NCBI RefSeq assembly: GCF_030272615.1
Contig: NC_081409.1
Coordinates: 469,830,573 to 469,894,572, forward strand
Origin: Cryptomeria japonica
Lineage: Eukaryota > Streptophyta > Pinopsida > Cupressales > Cupressaceae
Direction: 5' to 3'
DNA: 64,000 bases
Under the pieces are notes generated by a model. The model saw nothing but the letters and a program-made list of their open reading frames with translations. It was not told where the DNA came from and searched no databases. The translations under genes and the position numbers were made by a program. Shown here piece after piece: positions 1 to 10,397 of this stretch (position 1 is the stretch's first letter; every line of letters starts with the position of its first letter).

Positions 1-1142
1 ACCTTCTTGGCTTATGACTACTCCTATGGCCACATGACTAGCATCACATTCAATCTAAAACACTTTATTAAAATCAGGTAAGGCAAGTATCGGCTATTGA
101 GCTACTTTTTGCTTGAGAGTTTCAAATGCCTCATACACTTCCTTTGTCCAAGAGAACCTACACTTTTGACCACCTTTTATGGTGTCCAACATTGTAGCAC
201 ATGTTTGATTGAAACCTCTTATGAACTTTCTATAAAATGTGGCTAATCCATGGAAACTTCTAACCTCACTAATAGTCCTAAGAGTAGGCCAAGAGAGAAT
301 TGCATTTGCCTTATCTTGATCCATCTTCAAGTGACCTTTAGAGATCACAAATCCAAGGTAGGTGAGTTCTTCTAGCATGAACAAACACTTTTCTATATTG
401 ATCATCAATTACTCTTCACTTAATTTTCTCAAAACCATGTCTAGATGCCTCAAGTGCTCTTTTTTGTCCTGCTAAATATTAGCATGTCATCCAAATATAC
501 TATTACAAACTTCCTTGTGAACTCTTACAAAAATTCATTCATGAGTCTCATGAATGTACTTGGGGCATCAGACAATCCAAATGGCATAACCTTCCACTCA
601 TACAACCCCTCATTTTTTTTAAGGTTGTTTTCCACTCATCACCAGGCCTAATCCTGATTTGGTGGTATCCACTCTTTAAATCAATTTTAAAGAAATATTT
701 TGCACCCCCCAAACAATCAAGAAAATCCTCTATCCTAGGTATTGGAAATTTATACCTTATGGTGATCTTGTTGAGAGATCTTGAATTAGTACAAAGCCTC
801 CATGTTCCATCTTTCTTGGGTGCCAAACCAACAGGGACTGCACATGGGCTAAGGCTCTTTCCAATCAAATTAGAATCTAACAACTCTTGAATTTGTCTTG
901 CCATCTCCTCATTTTGTTGTGGTGTGAGTTTGTATGCAGGCTTGTTATGCAATGTAGCCCCTGGGATCAAGTCAATATGGTGACTGATCTCTCTCATTGG
1001 TGGCAAACTCCTTGACACTCCATCTACAACTATTCCTTTGTATCTATCAATGATCTCCTTCACTTCCAGACTAAGATCCTTTTTCTTCTCTTCAACCCTG
1101 TCATTTGCAGCAGGCTTCTCCTTTGAGATTGGTATTGGAAAT
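1..1142 (-). pseudogene. gypsy pol fragment: reverse transcriptase and start of RNase H
   Basis: Reverse transcriptase copies element RNA into DNA in the cytoplasmic particle. On the minus strand, 1063-548 holds RT fingers and palm with KIDLKSGYHQIR and IPRIEDFLDCLGG; the YLDD catalytic box lies near 500-475 after a frame change; 408-94 holds the RT connection (YLGFVISKG, FYRKFIRGF). Bases 93-1 start RNase H (ECDAS) and run off the window. Frameshifts and stops separate the blocks, so no functional enzyme is made. The reading is the downstream part of the gag-protease at 8701-9765, separated from it by C1. RT identity is certain; the family match to the chromovirus further right rests on similar wording. 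Confidence 0.88.
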
Positions 1143-1983
1143 TGTTAGACGCAATGACAGTCCCAAAGACACTGAGAGAGGGGGGGTGAATCAGTGTCTA
1201 TCTAGTATATGTAATATTTGAACTTATTTATAACTTTGCAACCCAAATTAATGTACCGGTAAACAAGTAATAATGCAACAAAGAGAAATAACAGAGACAA
1301 CATAAATACACACCATAACACAAGATATTTTGGCGAGGAAACTCGATAATGGAAAAACCTCGGTGGGATTTGTGAGCCACAATATTTACTCACTGGCCAA
1401 TATGAATAAATTTTACTTACAATAGGGGCCTACACATGCAGGAAGGCCAATAGCCTAGAGCTCACTGCTCAATGAAAGAGTCTCACTAACTACAAAATGG
1501 ATAATTAAATCCAATACAATGTACTGCTCAAATTAGCATCTGCAATGCTTGATTCAGTACCGGTTTAAGCTCTATTAGAAAACTTAACCAAAAACCTGTC
1601 GGTGAATGATATTCACTCACATAACCTACCTACCTTATTACAAAATCTTTTCGCTATCTTCTACAAGATACCATCCCATTTTTTATATAAAAAATGACCT
1701 ATAAGATCTCATACATATATGAGTCTTTACAATACATCATGTCGGATTAAAAATAATTAATTATATTACAATACAATTCACATAAACAAAATTTGTCTCA
1801 TGTCGACCTGAGTGCCTGTATGCTTCGTTGTCAGTGTAAACTAAATGTTGGTGAATGATCTTTGTTGTGCCTACTGGTGCAGGTGAATGATGTTTGTGAT
1901 GTCGGTGATCATTTAGAATCTTGTTACTATTTGGTTGCTATCAATGACAACATCAAACACTCTCATGTGAGTGTAGAATGCCA
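1143..1983 (-). repeat. C1 3' LTR
   Basis: Aligns along its whole length with 7865-8700. As the left copy of a minus-oriented element it is the 3' LTR, next to the PPT. The complement contains the conserved copia U5 wording (GAGGTTTTTCC near 1350) and a C-rich block before CTCAGTG. Substitutions are frequent relative to the partner, so the insertion is not recent. Confidence 0.85.
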
Positions 1984-1985
1984 AA

Positions 1986-2000
1986 AATCTTCCCCTTTGG
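1986..2000 (-). other. C1 polypurine tract
   Basis: The minus strand reads CCAAAGGGGAAGATT immediately before the 3' LTR. It has the copia-type layout (ATCAATGCCAAAGGGG then the LTR). Plus-strand DNA synthesis would start here. Extra purine tracts lie a little upstream, near 2051-2080 and 2118-2128. Confidence 0.7.
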
Positions 2001-4574
2001 CATTGATGACAACACTCATGAGAAAAATCAAAAACTATTGTCCAAAAACTGATCCCCCCAAAAAAGTGTGCTCCCCCTGAGCAAGTGCATTTTCTTCCAT
2101 ACATTTTTCTCCATACTAATCCCCCTTTGACATCAATGACAAAGGATGTCAAAAAGAATCAAAGAATACAAAAGTTATACCTCATAGCTTGTAACCGGTT
2201 GTTTACAATTTGAAAGATATATGCCAAAATTAGATTCAGGCTCTGCATGAATTTATTACTGTTAGAGATAATGGTTTCTATTTGCTGGATCATACCAGTC
2301 AGATAATGCATCTGTTTCTCTAGTGATCATTCTCCTTGAATTGATTCTTTAGATAGCTCAATCTGCTGATTTATAAGACTGTCCAATCTTGGACCAAGTT
2401 TGTTTTTCAACTCCCAGGCCTTCATCTTTATCTTTTCTTTTTCTTGCTCCAATTTCTCTATCTTTTCCTCAAAAACTACCATCTCTTGATCAAGAACTGA
2501 GGTAAGTTCCAAAGAACCTATCATATTTTCTTCTATATCATCTATCTCCTTTTTTGTTTTCTTAATCTCCTCATCAATGTCTTGAGTCAAGTAGTGAGGC
2601 TTACAAGCTTCCTTATACATTTCTTTGTATTCTAAAATTGTCGATTTAAGTACTGGTAATAAGGAATCAATGTGCTCAGTACAATCCTTGATAGTTTTCT
2701 TAGAATTCACCTTTTTCTCTATTTACCCTTTCCTTAATAGTTTCTTCATTTACCTTATCTACAGTTAGAACATTTGAAGCAATAAATTTGGACAATACGT
2801 CCAATTTACTCAAAGAATTATCAATATGGTCTATCTTACATGCAGTGTCATCAATGGCCTTGTATGCTAAGGTGTTGCACTCTATGATCCTCTTTATTGA
2901 ATCCAAAAGAACATTTGTTACATTTGCAGGTCTCAAATCTGTAGTAGATGTGCCTGGTTCAGTAATAACTTTCCTTTCAACTGATATTTGACCAATTGCC
3001 TTAACAATTTCCTCCTTGTTTCCATCATTTGTTTTCTCTTTATTTACACTTGCTGCTGGTTTCCCACTCTGTGTTATTACCTCTACTTCTCATGGTTTTT
3101 TAGTTTTGTGTAAGTACCTCTGCATTTTTTGGTTTCTCAATCTCTAGCTTCTTAGCTTCTGTCGGTATTTTAATATTTTGATAGTTAGCAGTATTAACTG
3201 GTGACTCAGAGATCTCAATGTTCATAGCATCAATTGTCTTAACCTCTATAGACTCTTTATCCACAACAATATTAACATCTTGTGTATCTACATTCATAGT
3301 AAAGAGAATTTCAAAATCTGGATTAGTATCATCATGTGTTATTTCTTCAACCTCCTTATCGAGTTGACTATTTGTATGTATTGATATCTCTGAAGTTATT
3401 GGTGGGGTGTCCTGTGCTGGTGGATAAAGGTTATCTATGACCTTTATAACAAGTACATTACCAATTTTTCTTTTACCTTTGTCCTTTTTTATACCTTCAC
3501 AAAATATTTATCCATTTTCTATCTCTCCCTTTCCTCTTTCTTTTCTTTTTCAATAAAAAATATGTCCCATTTGTCAGCAGTTTCATCTGCTATCTCTTTC
3601 ACTCTTCCTGCCATTAGGCTGACATGCCGGTGACCACTCACAAAAACTATTTCATTGGCTTCAGCAATCAGTTCATCAATCTCTTCCTTGGAATTAATAG
3701 GGTGAACAACCAACAATGCTTCAACCTTTAACTTTTTATCCAATTCCATAATTGACATTCTTTTAGCCTCTTATCTTATGTATAAGTCATTAATAAAATC
3801 ATCTACAACCTCAACCAAAACTTTCTTGTAGATGTCAGGATGCAAAATGATGCTTTCCTCTATTGTGTCCTTATCAGAATCCTTGAATGAATGATAAAGT
3901 TTATTCACATTGCAAAGATTACCATCTTGAGTAATTTCATTTACCAGTTCCTCTAGTGTAAGGGTATCTGGCGTCTTAGGTTGTTTCTTCTTTGGAGTTA
4001 GTTTCTTCTTTGGCTCCCTTACAGCCTGCTACTTTTTCCTTAATGTTCTTGTCCTTTTAGGAGAAGGAGAAGGTACCGGTGAGGGTTTCCTCTTCCTCCT
4101 TTCAACTCTCTTGAATTATGCTACCTTACCACTGTTTGTATCAGAAGAAGTGACAACTGGTGAAACATGAGCTACCGGTTCCAGTCCTTCCAGTTCACTA
4201 GCAGAAATACCACTCAAGTTCATCACATTTTCTTTAACTTCTTTAGCCATTTTGGATGCATCTCTAATGAATTTTTCTCTCCTTTATCTCTTCTTTTTCA
4301 TACCAACCACCTTCTCAATAGTGTTAGCATTTCCAAAGATTTCATCAGAGGGTTCCCTTGGTGCATCAAGAAGTGTCTTAGCATAAGCCTAAACTTCATA
4401 TCCCATCTCTATTTTCCAAATAGTTCTAGGAGTAACATCTTCCATCCATGTTTCATCTCTTTGATTACAAAACAAATTTTCTTGTCATATCTATCCACAA
4501 TACTCTGTAGTATCCTTTCTCCAGCCTTCATTTTTGTTTGGAAGTTTTGAAATAGGCTTTTACCATGTCATCAC

Positions 4575-5490
4575 TGTTAGTGTATACACCTAAAAATGGT
4601 CTGAAGATAATTCTAAGAATTTATTTAATAGGTTCATTTAGTCCCCTTTGATTAATTAATTCAAATTAATTAATTCCCCCCATCAAATTCATTTCTTCTA
4701 AATCCCTTAATTAATTAAAACAAATCAATTATGAGTTGTTGAGATTAATCATCCTTTTCATATTATTTGAATTTTTAAATTCAAATTCTCCTAACTTCTA
4801 CCACTCCTAAACCTAACCATTCCTAAACCTAACCCATTCTACCTACCACCATGTACCCTTTCATCCAACATCTTCTAGAACCTTTGTGACACTTGTCACT
4901 AAGTGTTCCCTTTCATCCAACTCCTTCTAGAAGCCTCTTGACACTTGTCACCATAGAGATGACAGATGTTCCCTTTAATCCAACCCCCTTTGCCATCATC
5001 CTCCAATTTAACCATTGATATCTTCAAATCAATCTTGACCATTGATTATTGCCACAACACCCCTAGCCTTGGAAAATCCTATAAATAGACCTCATTTTGG
5101 AGCACAAAGGGTCCCAAATTCATATCATGATTGCATCCCATCTCATTTTCATCTTATGCATTATTATTATAGGCATCTAGCTTATAGTTTATCATCTTTA
5201 GCAATGTTATCATGCTCATTTTAGCTTAAATCTTAGCTTAATTTGCTTATCATGTAGCTTAATCATGATATCCTTGCTAGATCATGCATTATCATCCATC
5301 AAATCCTCCATCTAAGTGTAGTCAAGTCACTGGAAATATGCATAATTAGATCTGAGAGCATTTTTCATACTCGCATTTACTAGGAGGCAATAAGTAGATT
5401 AGCTATGGTTTTGTCTTTCTTTGAATTAAATCTTCTAACCATTGCTTATAATGATTTATTGAGTACATTGTGGTTGCAAGTACAGGTACA
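4575..5490 (+). mobile_element. Solo LTR inside C1 ORF2
   Basis: A 916-bp block beginning TGTTAGTGTATAC and ending GTACAGGTACA interrupts C1 ORF2; homology to C2 ORF2 is found on both sides and is absent inside. It is AT-rich, non-coding, and has a clear plus-strand TATA box at 5079-5088, as expected of an LTR promoter. The exact ends are uncertain: a 4-base CACT occurs at both junctions if the block is read as slightly shifted. No partner LTR is in the window, so it is a solo LTR or a very short element. Confidence 0.6.
5079..5088 (+). promoter_or_regulatory. TATA box of the solo LTR
   Basis: CTATAAATAG in the right half of the LTR. Transcription from it would run rightward, antisense to C1 ORF2 and into the 5' half of that ORF. 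Confidence 0.5.
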
Positions 5491-6527
5491 CTTCAGAGAG
5501 CACGACAGTTAGCACCTATGCTAGTAATAGCTTCCATGATCTGTCTACGTATCGGGAAGTCATATGCAAAGTCCTTTTGACCAATGTCAGGTATCTCCTT
5601 TGTGAAGTAAAGCATTAAACACACAAATAGATTCCCAAAACAGAATGTTTCCTTCTTGTCACCCTTAATCGTTTTCAAGTTATCAAGCAGTTCATCCTTA
5701 AGCCATTCACAGATGTCAATTTTAGCATTTTTCTTAACCATCTCATATGCACTATGAATACATAAGTTAAAAACAAAATTTAACCTATTTGCGTGTGTAA
5801 CCCTATATCCAAATACCATGCTCACATATTTCACATTTGCATCAGTGATATCATTAACCCTAAGAGATTTGTTGTCAAATGTAGCTCCAATTAGGTCCAT
5901 AACACCCTTGTTTGGTATCTACTTTGTTTTGTCAGGCCTAGTATCGGTTGAGGGTAAACAAGTAACAACCTTGATTGCTTCCTTGGTGATTTTAAAAATA
6001 GAATCTAGCCACATAAACTCTCCATGAACTCTACTCAGAACAAGATGAACTATTTTATCTGGAAATTTAGGAATGTTCAGAATTTCAACAAATCCTAAGT
6101 CTCCTACAATCTTATGCTCTGGTTTAATCAGACCTTGTTCATCAGTTATAACATTTCTATACATATTCTTCAAGTCATCTGACCCTAAATTTTCTATCTT
6201 GTAGTAAATATAAATCCTTGGGTCTTCGGCAAAAGCGACTCCCTTCAAAATCTTAGAAAAGGCTCCGATGGAATCAGCTTGCTTAGCAATCTTAGGGATG
6301 ATTTTAAACATGGGTCTAGGGCACTTAATTTTCTCTACCATAGTAGGGTTTGCAATAAATTCAGGTGCAAAAGATGAAGATGCCATTGTAAAAGATAAAT
6401 ACATTTAAATTGAAATCCCTGAATGCCTGAAAACACCTTGCTACTTCACCTTAGAATGCCTTTTCTCTCCCTTTGTTCTCTTCAAATGCTTGGATTCTTG
6501 GTGGATTGAAATGAGGGTTTTCTGGTG

Positions 6528-6534
6528 TTTTATA
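6528..6534 (-). promoter_or_regulatory. TATA-like box upstream of C1 ORF2
   Basis: The minus strand reads GGCTATAAAACACC about 145 bases before the MASSS start, in the spacer between ORF1 and ORF2. This suggests ORF2 may have its own promoter in addition to the LTR. C2 has a weaker GGATAAAAG at 20703-20711 in the same spacer. Confidence 0.4.
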
Positions 6535-6727
6535 GCCAAAAAGTTCTCCAACAATAGCATTAAATGCTTGCCTGTTAAGTGAAATCTTAAAATATCTACC
6601 GATAAAGAAGAAATATAACTTCTTACCATTGACTGAGGGTAGAATGCATGATTTTCAATTTGTTGTCATACCCCCTAAGGATTATTCCTTAGTTAGATGA
6701 AGAATCTCCTACCGGTGGAGGGCTACT

Positions 6728-7838
6728 CTATTCTACTAGTGCAGAGACAGATTCATCAACTCTCTGATCTCTCTTCTTAATCCATTGTTTTGAAAATTCT
6801 TTCTTTATTTTGTTTACCTTTTCTTTTCCCTTCTCATTAGATCCTTGATTGTTTGCCGATATAGTCTTGCTTCTACAAAACTTTGCAAGATTGTTGCAGG
6901 AATAACAAGTTACATTATTCCTTTGAATAGCTTTTCCATATCCTTGACCAATTTGTGTTTTGCATTGATTAGATAGATGTCCAAATCTACCACAAACATA
7001 GCATTTCACATTCATTCTGCAATTTTCTGAGTTATGACCAACTTTATTGCATTTGGAACATTGACCACTGGGTAAATTTGTATTTTGATTATTTCTATAT
7101 CTGCAATGATTTTCTCTATGACCAAATTTGTTGCAAATTGAAACATTTTCCATTAAATTTATAAGAATTAGGTTGTCTTACTGGTTTGCTATGATATTGA
7201 TTATTTGCAGTCCCGAAACTTTCTCCATGTCCAAATCCAAGTCCAATTGTATCTCCATCAGGTTTTTGTATTTTCAGCATGTCATCAAGCCTTTCCAAAC
7301 TTTTCTTGAATTTGTCTTTGTGTTCATTTGCAGTGATCAACTCATTTTCTAGAATCCCAACTTGTCTCCTAAGCTCCTCTTTATCATGTTGCATGTGAAT
7401 TAGATTTGTCTTTATCATATCATTTTCATGACAAAGTCTCAGATTTTCATTACCTCCATCATTAAGTCTCCTAGTCAAGTCTTCTACATTCTTCTTCCTG
7501 TCTTCAATATTCTTGCATAGCCTTATGGTTAAATCCTACATTTCATTCCTCATGTTAGTGTTCTCTTGCCTCAACTTCTCTACAATATCTCTAAGAGTTT
7601 CCTTTTCATCATCATGTTTTTGCATTTACTCATGAAGTTCCTTCCTCTTGTTTTGTGCTACAACCAGGTTCTCTTGAAGTCCTTTAATGAATTCCTTAGC
7701 AGTTCTTAGATCATCTTCAAGTTTGATATTCTTCAATTTTTCTGCATCAAAATCTTCAAGAGCTCCTTCCAACTGTTTTCTCAAACTCTCCATTAATAAC
7801 GGTTTCATAATCTTCATCAAGTTGTTAGGCTTTTGCAA
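6728..7838 (-). pseudogene. C1 ORF1: coiled-coil and CCHC protein (gag-like)
   Basis: Likely the nucleocapsid-type protein that binds element RNA. The first ATG (7838) lies only 13 bases past the PBS. Residues from 7838 to about 7260 form heptad-rich coiled coil (KQLEGALEDFDAEKLK, LRRQVGILENEL), followed by a GLGFGHGESFG linker and then zinc knuckles at 7153-6728. Two knuckles are intact CX2CX4HX4C (QCSKCNKVGHNSENC and KCYVCGRFGHLSNQC); a first lacks its leading Cys and a fourth has lost its His. The C-terminus is Lys-rich. Stops near 7626 and 7540 and a frame change near 7150 break it. The usual copia capsid domain (UBN2 type) is absent: there is no room for it between the PBS and the coil. 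Confidence 0.68.
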
Positions 7839-7850
7839 ATAGAGGACCAG

Positions 7851-7862
7851 GCTCTGATATCA
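7851..7862 (-). other. C1 primer-binding site
   Basis: The minus strand reads TGATATCAGAGC directly after the 5' LTR, one mismatch from TGGTATCAGAGC, the complement of the plant initiator tRNA-Met 3' end. It fixes the orientation of C1. Confidence 0.75.
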
Positions 7863-7864
7863 AT

Positions 7865-8700
7865 TGTTAGATGCAATGACAGTCCCAAAGACACTGAGAG
7901 GGGGGTGAATCAATGCCTATCTAGTATATGGAATATTTGAACTTATTTATAACTTAGCAACCCAAATTAATGTATAGGTAAACAAATAATAATGCAACAA
8001 AGAGAAATAACAGAGACAACATAAATGCACACCATAACAAGATATTTTGGTGAGGAAACCCAGAAAGGGAAAAACCTCAGTGGTATTTGTGACCCACAAT
8101 ATTTACTCATTGGCCAATATGAATAAATATTACTTACAATAGGGGTCTGCACATGCAGGAAGGCCAAGAGCCTAGAGCTCACTGCACAATGAAAGAGTCC
8201 CACTGACTACAAAATGGATAATTAAATCCAATATAATGTACTACTCAAATTAGCATCTGCAATGCTTGATTCAATACCAGTTTAAGCTCTATCAGAAACC
8301 TTAACCAAAAACCTGCCAGTGAATGATATTCACTCACATAACCTATCTACCTTATTACAAAATATTTTTGCTATCTTCTACAATATACCATCCTATTTTT
8401 TATAAAAAAAATGACCTATAAGATCCTATACATATATGAGTATTTACAATACATCATGTCGGCTTACAAATAATTAATTATATTACAATACAATTCACAT
8501 AAACGAAATTTGTCTCATGTTGGCCTAAGTGTCAATATGCTTCATTGCCTGTGTAAACTAAATGTTGGTGAATGATCTTTGTTGTGCCTACCGGTGCTGG
8601 TGAAGATATATGCGATGTTGGTGAACCTATAGAATCTTGTTACCAGTTGGTTTCCATCAATGAAAACATCAACCATTCTCATCTGAGGGTAGGATGCACA
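7865..8700 (-). repeat. C1 5' LTR
   Basis: Partner of 1143-1983. Its left end (TGTTAGATGC) abuts the PBS. The right end is placed at GGATGCACA because homology between the LTRs stops there and gypsy protease-region reading resumes. Confidence 0.82.
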
Positions 8701-10348
8701 CAAAAACAAAGCAAAACATATCCCTTCTTCCATCTTTATCTCCTTGAGGAATGGTTTTCCTTCCATCATCATCACTTTGGACTCATTTTCTTTATGTTCT
8801 TCATTGTTTTCAGTCAGGGGCAGTATCTCTATGACCTTGATGTTCTTTGTGATTGAGTAGGTATTCCTAAAACCATCACAGTGTGCTTTGAGGCCATACT
8901 GCCATGGCCTTCCAAACAAGAGGTGACAAGCATCCATGTTAACGATATCAAACAAAATCTTATCCTTATATGCACCTATTTTGAATTGCACCCATGACTG
9001 CTCCTCTACAAGTGTTTGTTTCCCCTTTGTGATCCAAGACACCTTATAGGGGTATGGATGGGGTATTCTCCTCAATTTCAACTTCTCTACCATTTCTATT
9101 GATACAAAATTCTTAGTAGACCCTGAGTCAATCAAAACTTTACATACCTTTCCTCTTGATTGGCAAGTGGTATAGAAGATTGACTTCCTTTGAGGTGGCT
9201 CCATAGGGTTTGGTACCTTCAAGAGGGTTCTTCTCAACATTAATGCCTCTCCTATCTCTAGATAACCATATGAATCAGGTTTACTCCCACCTTGGTAATC
9301 TGATTCTTGGGTTAGGTTGGTTCTCCTTTCTCCTTGGGAACTAAACCCCATCTTCTCTGGGCATCTACTAGCAATGTATCCCTCTTGGTTGTAGTTGAAT
9401 AACTTTATTGATCTTGCTCCTCTTCCTGATGATCTACCTCTGAAATTTGGCCTTCTCCCTCTGAAGTTGCCTTTATTGTTACTATCATTCCTTAAGGAGT
9501 CTTGGCTACTCTCTCCTTGGAATTCAAAATTTGATCCTCTTCCTTTGAAGTTGCTCCTTCCTCTTGGTTGCTTACCCCTTCCTCTACTGCTCTGCTCTTG
9601 TCTTATTTTAAGCTTATCCTCTACCTTTAATACTAGTCGATAGCATTTATGAATAGTGTCAGGGTACAAGAGGTTCAACTCTTCTTGTATGTTCCACCTT
9701 AAGCCGTTCAGATACCTTGCAACTCTTTCACTTTTATCTTCAATCTTCTTGGACTTTATACTCAAATTCTAAAATTCTTCAGTGTAGGCACACACACCCA
9801 TCTTTTTCTATCTAAGATTATTCCTTCTCTTGTGTAATTGGACCTCATACTCCTTCCAAGAGGTGATCATTCCTCTTTCCTCTTTTACTCTTTCCCCTTG
9901 CACAAAATTCCACCATATCATGGCTGCTCCCTACATTTTTGACTTGGCAATCTTCACCTTTTGATTGTAACCAATGTCTTCACATTCAAAGAAGTTGTTC
10001 AAGGACTCTATCTAGTCCATCACTCCATCGACATCCATCTTCCCATAGAAAATAGGAAGATTTGACTTCTGGTCTGGTTCTCCTCTCCATAGACTTCAAG
10101 GCATTGACCAGATACCTATTCTCTACAAGAACTTCCTCTTCTTCCTACCCTTATGGGTTATTTTCTTCTTCTCCCAGTTCCTCTGAGCCATAGAGTCCTC
10201 TTCTTTCTAGTCTGCCTTCCAAGTTTTCTATCAACTTTCTAAGACAATCATTCTCTTCTCCATTTTCTTGAACCATCCTAGCAAGTTCCACATTTTTCAC
10301 CTTTGGAGGCATGTTCCTATCCTCACCCTCTAATTCTTTTGCTATCAT
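8701..10348 (-). pseudogene. gypsy element 1 gag and protease
   Basis: Gag forms the particle and protease matures it. The N-terminal gag piece is 10348-10151 (coil KLIENLEGRLE). After a region with stops, 9765-8701 reads gag (ARYLNGLRWNIQEEL), an Arg/Gly-rich stretch (SRGRGKQPRGRSNFKGRG), a knuckle relic (NYNQEGYIASRCPEK, in which a Cys and the His of CX2CX4HX4C are replaced), then aspartic protease with active site VLIDSGSTKNFVS and the family motif HLLFGRPW. The frame runs on into the C1 LTR as meaningless sequence from about 8700 to 8542. Loss of the knuckle and broken gag show it is dead. Confidence 0.82.
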
Positions 10349-10382
10349 GTACTATCCTCCTTCCCAAAAGGAGTCCTCCTAC

Positions 10383-10394
10383 GCTCTGATACCA
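10383..10394 (-). other. gypsy element 1 primer-binding site
   Basis: The minus strand reads TGGTATCAGAGC, a perfect complement to initiator tRNA-Met, a few bases from the LTR end at 10398. Confidence 0.85.
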
Positions 10395-10397
10395 ATT

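Larger units (their letters stand above)
2159..6386 (-). pseudogene. C1 ORF2: large protein of unknown function (broken)
   Basis: No known function recognised. The start is set at the MASSS methionine (6386) because the C2 homologue also begins MASSS; an upstream in-frame Met exists at 6404. Blocks reading from the start: 6386-5919 (YKIENLGS, RVHGEFMWLD, ITKEAIKVV), 5900-5493 (VFGYRVTHANRLN), then a solo LTR, then 4440-4000 (Lys/Pro-rich), 3758-3519 (VSGHRHVSLMAGR), 3297-3100 (acidic), and a coiled-coil C-terminus 2936-2159 with several stops. Without the solo LTR the length is about 3.3 kb. Pieces align in order with C2 ORF2 at 20957-24105. It occupies the position where pol would be expected. 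Alternatives are a captured host gene or an env-like extra ORF; I see no signal peptide or membrane helix. Confidence 0.6.
1143..8700 (-). mobile_element. Element C1: pol-less copia-type LTR element with two ORFs
   Basis: Both LTRs are visible (1143-1983 and 7865-8700, about 840 bp each, TGTTAG at the left border). The PBS at 7851-7862 and PPT at 1986-2000 show minus orientation. The interior holds ORF1 (coiled coil plus CCHC knuckles) and a long ORF2 of unknown function, with no trace of protease, integrase, RT or RNase H. It sits inside gypsy element 1 and is interrupted by a solo LTR at 4575-5490. No clean target duplication is seen (GAAAT against CAAAA). The LTR motif TTCACCCCCC-TCTCAGTG near the 3' end and the PPT style (GCCAAAGGGG) match copia-type elements with long interiors. 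C2 at 18027 has the same design. Confidence 0.82.

Noticed and set aside
445-651. Plus-strand frame overlapping RT
   Set aside because: Antisense shadow of the reverse transcriptase reading.
8542-8700. C-terminal extension of the gypsy gag-protease frame
   Set aside because: These codons lie in the C1 LTR and are read-through of an insertion, not protein-coding homology.
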